64,000 bases of DNA from Cymbomonas tetramitiformis. Taxonomy: Eukaryota > Chlorophyta > Pyramimonadophyceae > Pyramimonadales > Pyramimonadaceae. The notes below the pieces were generated by a model. The model saw nothing but the letters and a program-made list of their open reading frames with translations. It was not told where the DNA came from and did no database searches. The stretch covers positions 1-64,000 of the forward strand of contig LGRX02035455.1 in the NCBI GenBank assembly GCA_001247695.2. The letters run 5' to 3'. This document shows, piece by piece, positions 12,401-24,400 of this stretch. Numbering within the stretch: position 1 is the stretch's first letter; every line of letters starts with the position of its first letter. Position numbers and translations under genes: made by a program.

Positions 12401-15400
12401 ACACGACATGCCCTGCTGACGCGGCATGCCCTGCTGACACGACACGCCATGCCCATATCATGCTGGACTCCCTGAACGCCTGATCCCCCGACCCGCACCC
12501 GCATCGAGCGCTTTGCCCGGCAGGTGCCCGGACATGGCTCCTTGCAACGCAATGAAAGTATTTCCGCCTGCCACACGGGGAGTGGCGTGATGGGCTTGCG
12601 CGAGGGGGTGGGAGACGCAGAGGCTAACCAACACACTCCTTGCGCTGATCCTCGACCCCTCCCAGACTCAGCGCCTACGCATTCTGTCCGCCAATCTGTG
12701 GATCATGCTCGAGCTCAAGGGCAGCGGTGCAAACCTGGCCCTTCCCTTCGACAAGCTCACCCCGGCGCTGGACTTTCTGAAGGACCTTCTGGACTCGGGT
12801 GCCGGCCCACCCACTGCCTGGCGGATTCCGGGCTCTTCGTTTGGTCTGTGATGCCCTACAGCCTCGCTAAGCGGGCGATGCCGTTCAGCCTCGTTGTTCT
12901 CCTGTTGCCTAGTGCCCCTCCCCTCTGCCCCCCCTGCTGCCTTTGTTCAGACCGTGTGCTAGGAGCTAGGGTAACGCCCAGCCACCAGCCTCATCTCGAT
13001 CTGGAGTGCGCCGAGTGTGATGGCAGCACGCGGGGCGACACCACCACCACCGGCAGGAGGAGGCCTCACTGTCGGAACAGCCCATGCGACTCGGAGTCGC
13101 CCGCAGGGAGGCTGTAGAGAGCACTGTAGTGACACACTGCTCGCGGGGGTATCAATCGAGCCTCGCCTCGGCTTCTGGCGTCGGCCCTCGGCGAGCCCGG
13201 GCCGGTGTGGGCGCCGGTTGCCTCGCACTGAAGGCTGCGCGCCCACCTGGATCCCGCACCATTCTCACCACAGCAGCAGCAGAAGAGCTCAACTCATGGA
13301 GGGGGGAGGGAACGCCCCGTGTCCGCTCGAGTGTTAATTCCCGGCCGGCCAGTGATCAAGGCCGGCTCTCATCGATCTCGTTTGTGGGAAATGCGTGGAG
13401 GGAGGGGAACTGATTCGGGAGGGGAGGGGGGAGAGGCACAGGTTTGGAGGGGATCGACAACCTGGTGCTGAGGTGCTTCGCAATTCTGTCGGCGCGGTCG
13501 GAGTTCCGACCTGAGCTGACGAGCCAGGGCGTTCTCGCGATCGTATGCCAGTTCCTGCAAGAGTACCACGTCATCCAGCCGGCGCCCGCGGTGCTCCCGG
13601 TGGAGTACGTCTTCGCTATTCGGTCGCTGTACAACATCACATTGCACGCGGACTGCCAGGTCAGCGAGCCCCATGCGCACAGGCCATCGGTGAACGCGCT
13701 TTCGCCTCCGTCAGCTCACCCAGCAGCTCACTGATGCGTGCGGCGATGACGTGGCAGGTGACGGTATGCAAGGTGGCAGGGATCCACTACTTCAACGCAC
13801 TCAAATTCGCGATGCAGGTCCGATCCCACGGCAGCTCCAAGAGGGGCGAACCTCGGCGGCGCGCGCGCGACGCAAGCACGCCCCACGTGGTTGCATCACG
13901 ATGCCTGCGCATTCGGGCATGGGACGCCCCTCGAGGTGTGTGGCGTGGGTTGTTGCCAAGAGACACAGGTTGATGAGCGAGGCTCTAAGGCAAAGACCTG
14001 ATGCCCGTCACGCATTAATGGAGGATCTAGGTGCCGATGTGATCAACCCCGCCAGAGGAATCGCCCAATGTCTGCGGGGGGCTGTGGGGCAGGGCCGAGC
14101 CCCGTGCAGCGGTGGTTGGAGCGTGCGCAGTGCAGAGGCAGTGCTGCACTGGGCGTTGCGAAGGTGGCATTGCTGGCGCGTGCTGAAGAGCGGTGTGCGG
14201 CGGAGGGGAGGCTTGCTAGGTTGCTTGTTGCGCGGGGCACTGGTGGAGCTGGCGGGTTGGCGCTGAGGGAGGGTGCGGCTCGGTGCTGTGCAGAGTCTAC
14301 TGCGGAACGAAGGGGGCGAGGGCGAAGGGGAGGACGAAGCCGTGGAGGCCATCAGCTACATCTCCTCTGGCCTGGAACTCCTCCACAAAAACCCGGCCAA
14401 CCGCACCGCTATGTACAAGGTACCCTTCGAAGACGGATCCGCCGACATAATAACCTTGGAAGCTATTGGTGAGGTTTGAGAAAATATCAAGCCGGCATGG
14501 TTTACGGTTGGATGGCTTAGGAATTGTGAAAGCGTTTGGTAGCGGGATTTGTAAAAACGTTTCACAAATCCCGCTACCAAGATGCGAGGGATGAGGGCAA
14601 GCCACAATACATGTGGATTGGCATTCCTCGAGAGACGGGTACGCAAGCATGCTTACACCGCATTTCGAAGTCATCCAACCGTAAACCATGCCGGCTTGAT
14701 AAAGTCTCAAACCTCGCAAATAGCTTCCAAGGTTATTACATGACCGCATAACCCTTACCCGAATGATGCTTCCGATTAAAAATTCCCGATGCGGCCCGTG
14801 CGAGAGGCACAAAAATTCCTCCAGGTCGGGTAGATTCCATCTGTCTGATGTACAACTGTAAAGTCCTTGAATGCTTCTCGCATCCACTGGGACGATTGTG
14901 GGCAGGCTTTTGTAGGCAAGCCTCGTACCGTTCAGTGCGTCATTGCGGGATTCTCTATTAGATCAAGATGCGTAGGTGGACGAAAATTGAGCGTACCGAT
15001 TAGCCAGCAGAATTGTGTGCCACGTGCCTTGCAAAAGCTACTGGGCCCCCAACCCAAGTATGTCTGGGGGCGGCCCGGTTGGCTGGTGCTCCGTCATAAG
15101 CCCCTCCCAGATCGCGTCATGGGTGAGTGCCCAACAGTTGGGGGACACTCACTGATGATGCATTCTGTTCAGAGGGGCCCATCCGGTGTCGTGTGGACTC
15201 CATTTGTTGGGCACTCTCGGCTGCGTCGTGTTTCTGAATGCTTCTCACATCCACTAGGATGATGGTGAGATGACTTGCAGCCAGCCCTGCGTGCCCCAAC
15301 TTCTCTCTTTCATTTTCACCCCTATGCACTTGTCCGAGGGCTGCGTGTGCGGTCAGTCGACGGACACCCGGCCTAGGACCAGTGCATGCCCCTCTTCACA

Positions 15401-18400
15401 CCCGCAACCCAAGCAACCACTGTCCCTGAGCCCTTCCGATAAGAGCAAAGCCGAGTCCGCGCCCAACTCCCCATTAAATGTCCTGGCCAGCGACGGTTGG
15501 CATTTGTCTGGGGTGCCCATCATGGCAAGTAGGGGAAACCTCGGTGGAGCGTGCACTGCAGCTTGGTTTCCCCTCAGATTTATTTCAATTTGGATTCTCT
15601 ATCGGAGCAAGATGCGTAGATGGACTAAAGTTGAGCGTACCGATTGGCCTGCAGAGTCGTGTGCCACGTGCCTTGCAAATGGTGCAGGGGGTGCAGGCGG
15701 GCGTCCCGGGAGGCAGCGTGAGCCACCAGTGGCCCGACTCTGGGATCATAGAAAAGGGGGGAGATGTGCGCAGCTCGAGATGCAGGAGAAGACGCGCGTG
15801 GCGGACCTGATGCCTGATTTAGAGGCGTCCAACTCGCTCCCCGTCGTCTCTGCACAGATGCCCGCGCTGGAATCCAGCGGTGGGACATCCGCCCTCGTCT
15901 CTCCCCCGCCTGGGTCGATTGAAATGGGCGGTTTCAACTTGTTGCATCGCGAACCCACGCCCCAAGTTAGAAGGTCGAAGTTGGCAAGCTTTGTAGCTTC
16001 TGAGCTTAAAAGATTTAGCGCTGAGTCTACAGTGAAGAGCACACGCAAGAGTGTTGACACCTTCGGAAGAGGACACGGCAAACGGCCAACATGTAGAGCA
16101 TAGGGATGGGCTCCCTGGAGGCGTCCGCAGCCGCAGAGGTGCATGTTGGAAGTCTAGCTGCCACACGTCTGGCACCGCGATGCCTGGTTGAGCGTCCTTA
16201 TGAGAGCTGGGGGCGGGGCGTCGGCCAGTGAACGGACGAAGGGCCTCGGGCCGTCCATCCAGCCCGATGAGCCGGTCCCTGGATCAGACCACCTCCTTAC
16301 AGCAGCTCCCACGGCATCTGGAACCGTCGACGCCGGCGTTGTACCGTAGCTTCGGCGGTGGGAGCGAGCGTTCTCGGGATCGCTCGCCAGGCCGCAGCTC
16401 CGCCCGGCAGATGTACCTGAGGTGACCACTGCGCAGGCAGATCCTGATCCCCCGGCTCGCACCGCCCTCGCTCTGCCGCCTGTCTCCTGCCCCCCCCCCT
16501 CGGACCGTGCTTGACTCTCATCAGGAGTGGGGTGCTGTGGAGCGGGGGATGGTCAGAAACGGCACAATAACACCGAGCCCATCGATGGACGACATACGCG
16601 CCTCGCTCTCCTCCCGATCCGTGCCGGCATACAACAATAGCAGCGACAGCTTCCACTCACTGTCGCGCACGGGGCCCCTCAAGATGTTCATGCAGATGTC
16701 CGCCTCGTCCCTGTGGGAAGTGGGGGGACACCCGCGGACAAACCCGTGGACCGCTATCTCCAGAGAGCAGGTGTGGACTACAGGGGCGCCTCCGTGACGA
16801 ATGCTCGGGGATTCCTCTGGGGGGGGTGCCTCTCGGGTTCGCATGACGACTAGGGTTGTTACCTCGGAGCCCCTCGAGTAAGAGCACTGTCAGAGGATTT
16901 GTGGGAGTGCCTCGGGGTTCGCATGACGACTAGGGTTGTTACCGGAGCCCTCGAGTAAGAGCGCTGTCAGAGGATGTGGGGAGTGCCTCTGGGCTCCTCG
17001 CATGACGACTAGGGTTGTGCCACCGGAGCCCTCGAGTAAGAGCGCTGTCAGAGGATTTGTGGGAGTGCCCTCTCGGGTTCTAGCATGATGACTAGGGTTG
17101 TTACCGGGAGCCCTTGAGTAAGAACGCTGTCAGAGGATTTGTGGGAGTGCCTCTGGGGTTCCGCATGACGACTAGGGTTGTTACCCTCGGAGCCCCTCGA
17201 GTAAGAGCGCTGTCAGAGGATTTGTGGGAGTGCTTCCTCGGTTCGCATGACGACTAGGGCACCACCAGCCCTCGGAGCCCTCGAGTAAGAACGCTGTCAG
17301 AGGATTTGTGGGAGTGCCTCTCGGGTTCGCATGACGACTAGGGTTGTTACCTCGGAGCCCTCGAGTAAGAGCGCCGTCGGAGGAATGTGAGAGGGCGCAC
17401 GGTGAGCAGGTGCAACGGCTGCATGCTAAGTTGAAGGTCCATAGCGAGAAGATGGCGGAGAAAGTGTACAACTCAGAGAAGGCGGACAAGGAGAAGGAGG
17501 AAATGAAGCTGAAGTTTGCCGTCGATCCCTGGGACAACAAGGGCGAGAAGGACAAGGTGCGCCTGGCAGCGCTGTTGACCGGCGCACCTGCTCCGAACCC
17601 CTCCTTGGCCTCCCGGCTGCCTGTGCCTGGCATAGCAGGATTCCGCAGTTTTAGCAATTCGTCCGACGAGGCGTGAGAAGACATCTCCTCGCCTTGCCAG
17701 AAAACGTTCAATGTTGTCCCCAATCGCAGTTGAGGAACCGGATCCCATTTGCAAATGAACTGAATTTGTAAACAGAGATGGAGGGCTCCGGTGAGTTGCG
17801 CATGCGTGGATCAAATAGCTGAAACGTATCCGGCTGTGCACCTGATGTATGTGCGCGCTGGATGGACGTCTAACTCTATCAGTGCTGCACATTGGAAGGG
17901 TTTTACACGGATCACTCTATGGGTATATCAGGGTTAGGGTTCATGTCAACACTTCGTGTGTATCTCGTATATGTTGGCCTTGTAACGCGTATGTACCTAA
18001 TGGAGAGCGTGCTACGCACCCTCCAATGCATAGAGGATACGGAGCTCCTAATGGAGTGCGCAGAGGCGGAAAGCAGCGTGCCTTTGCACCTACAAGAGGT
18101 TGTCGAGGACTCAGGACGAGGAGGCTGCTGCATTTAGCAGAGCACCTGGCCAGGAGACGGCGAGTTAGGAAGTGAGAGGGTGTTCTCACGCGGAAAAGGA
18201 GGGACTCTGAGAGTCGGGAGAACGATGCGGTGCCGCCTCGGAGATGCCATCGTGTGCGGGGACCTTGCCCCCTCCTCGATTCTTAAGGAAAATAGGATTT
18301 CTGGCTCCATATCCCCATTGTCGGAAGGTAAGCTCACTGTCACAGGGGTTTTCCACAACCCCCTCAGAACCCTAACTCAGATACCGCCATAGGGTGCCCC

Positions 18401-21400
18401 TTCTTCCCACCCTTGCACACCAGTCTTGGACCGATCTCAAATGAAATGCACCCAACCTGAACTCCGATGCAAGCTGCGGCAACCCTTGCTCTGTGACAAG
18501 GGGGGTTGCACCTTCAGGAGATGCTGTCGACCCGGGGGAAAGGATCCGTGCGCTTTGCCCCCGTACCACCACCACCCCCATGGGAGCGGCGCCCGACCCC
18601 CGCGTGGTCATCACCCCCCCTAACGAACAAGTCCTCCAAAAACCAAAAGAAGGGTAAAGAGCCGACCATCTTCAAGCACGTGGATGGGTGCCAGGTGCGC
18701 GCCCGAGCTCCCGGCAGAAGGTGGGAGGTGGGCGGAGGAGGGCGGCGGGCGGCGGGGCTCGTGAGTGCCCGAGAGCACCAGAGCAAGGCGGCTGCGCTTC
18801 GCCACCTCCCCGCATCCTCTCCCCGAAGGCTGCTTCCACAGAGTGCACGGCGTGGCCGGCCGCTCAGCTCGGGATAACTCTTGCTCTTATCAGAGTGTCG
18901 GATGGAAGGGGGGTGCGGAAGCCATGCCGAGGGCGGTTCGCGTTCTAACAGAGAGGGTGGTGAAACAGTTTTGCCTCGGGCTGTTCGAGCACTATGAGCT
19001 GCCTACCGGGGAGCTGGTGCATGTGTACGGCCCACGTGGCGTCCCCGTCACCATCGCCCAGACGGAAATGTCAGAGCCCAACGTGGGGATGCTCGGGGCA
19101 GCTGGAAAAGACACGCTGGCGGGGGTGCTGCAGTCCACTCTCCCCGACCCCAGTGCCCTCCTCGAAGCCCTCGTCTCCTCCCCGGAGGGGTGCGCCTTCC
19201 ATCCCTCGCCTCACCCGTGCGGCGTGTGTCACAAGGTGCTATCGATGACAGAGGGGAAGGCAGTCAGCTCACCTGTGAGATGGGGGCGCCACTGTGAGAA
19301 TGCTGTCGTGCACGGGAAGGGCGTGGAGCTCTCCCTCTGACACCGCTGTGCTTGCAGCCTCAGTAGCAGACGTTGATAGTCCCCTCTGATTAGATTATTG
19401 ATGGCTGCCCAGTGAATAGAAGCCCACATCCCTACGTCTTTTCTCCGGAGTTCCTGGGTGCCACCTCGCTGTGATGCCCCATGCCGCGCAGGACCCCCCT
19501 TGCAGGACCCCCCTTGCAGTACCCTCCTTGCAGGACCCCCCTTGCAAGGCACCGCAAAAAGAGTGCAACATGCTGCGCAACTATATTATATGTGTGTGGA
19601 TGGGTGCCGGTTCAGAGTTGCGTGAAGTTGCGCAATCTCGCATGTTTGGCAGTGATTTGTACATACCTACATCCATCCATGCTGTTTTGCATTTGCTTAG
19701 AGGTGTGCGCGGCTTATCCTTGGACCGATTCCTTTGGCATCGCATTAAGGATCGGCTGCACTATGTACCCTCACCGGGGATCAAAGCATTCAACACACAC
19801 TTCGGGACACTTATCCAGATTTTCATTAGTGGAGAAGGGGCCCCACCCTGAAGGCTCACAGGCGATGATGCGCATCATCTCCGCCATCCCTCCCCAGCGC
19901 GTGGGCATCATCATACGAGCGCTAAAGCAAAGTACGGGCCGGGGAGGGGGACTCGCAGGGGGGAGATAGGACTTAAAGCGGCGACGGAGCGTGGTCCGGT
20001 GGACATCATGGTGCCGGAGGAGGGATACAACATGTTGGACAGTTTGCTCGAAGGTGCTGCCCCCTGTTGGACCCCTCGGGCCTGCCGCTGGCCGCCTTCT
20101 CCTCAGCTGTGCTGGCACCCCTGTCCTCAGCCCCGCTGGCAGCTTCTTTCTATCGCATCCCGTCTCTGCACCTCACCCTAGACGATGTTAAAGCACGTGC
20201 TAGGGCGTGTTCCTTCGCAGGGCTCCGGGGCAGCAACGTGCACTTGCTGTTGGAGGTGACTGACAAGGACAGCGACGTCATTCACCAAGCTTTGGAGGTA
20301 TGCTTCCAAAGCCCCCCCGCGCCGCCTTGCTCACGAACCGCAGAGGTGCTGAGAGCGTTGCGCCGTGCGCCGACGTGGCAAGCCCTCGCGTCTTCAGTGG
20401 GAGCATTCTCCGGCGGCCTTCACGGGATGGGTGCGCGACAAGGACCCTGATGGGGACTGTGATCTCCACCTGTTCGTGCCAACCCTCCCCCGCACGCGAG
20501 CTGCATGGAAGTTCTGACGAAGGCAGCAAGTCTGGTGGCCAGTATGCTCAACTGCAGAGTGGCAAAAGCATGGGCGCACAATCTCACCCACACGCACACA
20601 TGTCCCCCCCCCCGGGGGTTTATTTCCTCCTGCTCCCACACGTCCCCGAGATTGCCTGTCACGCGTAAGGCGTTCACAGCTCTACCGCTCGTCAAGTCGA
20701 CATGCGAGTGGATTTGGACGGTGGAAGGGAGGGAGGGGATGGGTGGTCTGATCGCAGCAAATTAAGAAGCAGGAAAGTGTGGAGGAATTGGACGAAGGGG
20801 AATGGACCTTGGAGACGAGCATCTTCGCGCCACGGAAGGTGACACCGCGATGACACCGCGATGACAACACACATTGGCACCGCCTTTGGCTCAAGTCGCT
20901 GCTTTGAGTGAAAGCCCCCGCCTCTCGTTCAGCGGCTGCCTGCATGTGCGCAGTTCATCGATGCGGGCCGGCCGGGAGCGTGGTCGGGCGACGTGCTGAG
21001 GCACATGGCATGCAGGCGTCGAGGGGGGAGTGCCCGGGTTGAGGACTGGCAGGAGGAGAGTGAGTGCAAAGGCTTCTACGATCCGAAAGTCATCCTTGAG
21101 AAAATGTTCGAGATAGACTTTGCAAACATGATAGCAAAAGAGCGGGTGAGGAGCCTGCGCCCGATTAATTAATTAAAAGAGCGGGTGAGGAGCCTGCGCC
21201 CGATTAATTAATTAGAAGAGCGGGTGAGGAGCCTGCGCCCGATTAATTAATTAAAGGCGGGTGAGGAGCCGCCCGATTAATTGATTAAAGAGCGGGTGAG
21301 CCTACGCCCGATTAATTAATCAAAAGAGCGGGTGAGCCTGCGCCCGATTAGTTAATTAAAAGAGCAGGTGAGGAGCCTGCGCCCGATTGATTAATTAGAA

Positions 21401-24400
21401 GAGCGGGTGAGGAGCCTGCGCCGATTGATTAATTAAAAGAGCGGGTGAGGAGCCTGCGCCCGATTGATTAATTAAAAGAGCGGGTGAGGAGCCTGCGCCC
21501 GATTGATCAATTAAACGAGTGGGTGAGGAGCCTACGCCCGATTAATTAATTAAAAGAGCGGATGAGGAGCGTGCGCCCGATTGATTAATCAAAAGAGCGG
21601 GGAGGAGCCTGCGCCCGATTAATTAGAAGAGCGGGTGAGGAGCCTGCGACCGATGAAGGGGGGCTTTGGCACAGGATAGGGTACGGGGCAGTGTTGGAAA
21701 TCGAGAGTTTCGTTTTCACAAAAGCGAGCGTAAACTTTCATTATCAAAAGATATACCAGTTCGCAGCTCGAAACGCCACGAGCATTAACGCGCCATCATC
21801 ATTGATTGGCCGATCTATGTGAAAGTTCACTAAACAGAGTCCTACGTGTCACTGTCGTGTTCATACCGACCGACAGTGACACACCTGAGTACAGATGAAC
21901 TTATTACGCACTTTCCGATGGTCATCAATGATCTGACGGCCACGAGTTCAGCAGATCTACAGATCTAGATCTAAGGGTTCCACAGGGTTTGTTTAGGGTT
22001 TCTTCAGGGTTTGAGCATCCTGATTACTGTAGAAGGTCTAGATAGTCCTGCTTTACACCAAACTGATCAGCAGGCACTTGCAGATTCCAATACCCCTTCT
22101 AAAGGGTGACTGTCTAGTTCTCCTACTGCCAGTTCTTGGGAATGGTGCCCCTTCAGTCAGCAACACCCAGTTCTTGGGATGGTGCCCCTCCAGCTTCAGT
22201 TTATGGGGATGGTGCCCCTTCAGTCTTCAGTCTTCAGAGTTGGAGTTCTGCAACTTCATGATGCCCAGCCTTTCCCTGTGTATAAGAAATGCTGGTAGGG
22301 GAAGAGGTTTGGTGAAGATGTCAGCTGTGTTGTCCTCTGAGGCGACATACATGGCTTCCACCATCTTGGACTTCACCAGCTCTCGGATGTACATGTTTCT
22401 CACCTCGATGTGCTTGGATCTGTTGTTGTTGACATAGTCAGATGCCAGATGAATGGCCCCCTGGTTGTCACAGTACATCTGTACTGGGGTGCAGATGTCC
22501 ACCAGGTCGGTCAGCACGTTGATGATGTACTTGACCTCCCTAGCCCCTTCAGACATGGCGATTATCTCAGCCTCGGTAGTTGACAGCGACACGCATCTCT
22601 GCATGATGGAGGAGAAGACCAGTAAGCTGCCACATAGGTAGACTGCAATGCCAGATGTGGATCTCCTCGTGGTTTTGCAGCCAGCATAATCAGCATCAGT
22701 ATATATGCATAGTGGTAGTGCTCCACTGGCCAGACCCAGCCCCCTTGGCACAGAGGAGGTTGTCCGCAGTACCAGCTCGTGGCCCACAGTGCCCTTAAGG
22801 TATCTGACAACCTGCTTCAGAGCCACAAAGTGCTCTGGGCCATAAGACGCACAGAAATGAGAAAGAGCAGATACAGCAGCCATGATATCAGGGCGCGTGC
22901 ATCTTGCAACCCACTGCAGCTGCCCAAGTGGCCCCCTGAATGGAATGGTGGCATCCTTACCATCAGATGGGGCAAGAGAGCACCCTGGAGACATAGGCAG
23001 GCTCGCTGGCTTGGCGTCTTTAAGTCCATAGGTCTCAATCATCTGAGAGATATATCCAGACTGAGATAGATATGCCATCCCAGGTCCCCAGCGCACACCA
23101 ATGCCCATCACAAGATCCAGAACACCCAAGTCCTTACAGGCATACTGGGAGTTGAAGGCTGCCACAAAGTTGTCATACCATGAGCGGCTGTTGGTGGCCA
23201 CAAGGTAGTCATCCACATATGCCAATATGATGACTGTGATGTCAGAGTCCCGGATATAGTAGAGGCAAGGCTCAACATCACTGCGCCTCATCCTCTCATC
23301 ATAGCCCATAATGAAGGCATCACTGGTCTCAAACCACTCCTTGCCCGCCTGCTTGAGGCCATACACCGCCTTGAGCAGCTTGGCACACGTCCTGCCCTGA
23401 TACTCCAGCCCCCTAGGGAGCCTGACATACAGGTCCTCCTCCAGGGTCGAGTTCAGGAAGGCTGTCTCCACATCCATGTGATACACCTCGAGGGCAAGGT
23501 TGAGCGCCAGAATGATAACCAGCCTCACTGAAGACAACTGTGTGCACGGGGCAGAGGTGTCAAAATAGTCAACACCATACTCCTGCTTGTTGCCCCTCAC
23601 ACACACCCTCGCCTTGCGCTTCTGTAACTGCCGATGCTTGTCCAGCTTGACCTTCAACCCCAGGGACATGTCCAACAGACGAACACCAGGAGGCACATCC
23701 TCCATGTCCATCATCAGGAGAGCCTGCTTGACTGCAACCAGGGCCTCAAGCTCGGTCTGAATAGCGTCCATCCACTCATCAGCATCAGGCGCCTCCATAG
23801 CTTGTTTGACACTCTTGGGCTCAGTCACGCCATCTGGCAGTACATCCACCGAGCTCCCAGCACACGACTTCCCCACTACTGCCAAGCACGTGTGCTCAGG
23901 AGGGAAGTGCACCTTACCCACTGGCAGGTCAATGTGTGTGAAGTTGGTGAGCAACATGACACAGTACGGGAATGAACTGGCCTCCACAGCTCGCGCGCAT
24001 ATAATGCCAGCTTCCATCTTCTCACCTCCAGCATCCACCATGACCTCAGTGAACAGAGGGTAGTTGACATTGAGGTCACCACCGTGTGCAGCTGAGCGCA
24101 CAGCAGCAAGATGCTCAGGATGGCCATCCAAGTAGGCCCGGAGACTCACCCAGCATGCCTCATCGACTGCTTGCACTCTTAGCACCGCCAGAATCTCGTC
24201 ACTGTCTTCAGGTAAATAGACCCCGACATCAAGAACACTGTCTCCCAGTCCACTCGGGAGGGCATCATGATATGTGCCATCCAATGTCGTGACCATGAAA
24301 TTGGTACTCAACGAGGCCACCACAGAGGGATCCCAGGTGGTAACCACCTTGCCCAGCTTGTCCACAGCTTCTTGGAACTTGACCATGCCAGACTTGACTA

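Noticed and set aside
12131..12483. Open frames on both strands with repeating short peptides
   Set aside because: The 18 bp tandem unit is a multiple of three, so all frames stay open by chance.
384..21145. Identification of gene 1 as an IP3 or ryanodine receptor
   Set aside because: The helical repeats alone recalled RIH domains, but there are no membrane segments, pore motif or ligand-binding signature before the stop codon.
21133..21652. CRISPR-like array of 40 bp repeats
   Set aside because: Units are contiguous with no unique spacers, and the context is a eukaryotic intron. It is a minisatellite.
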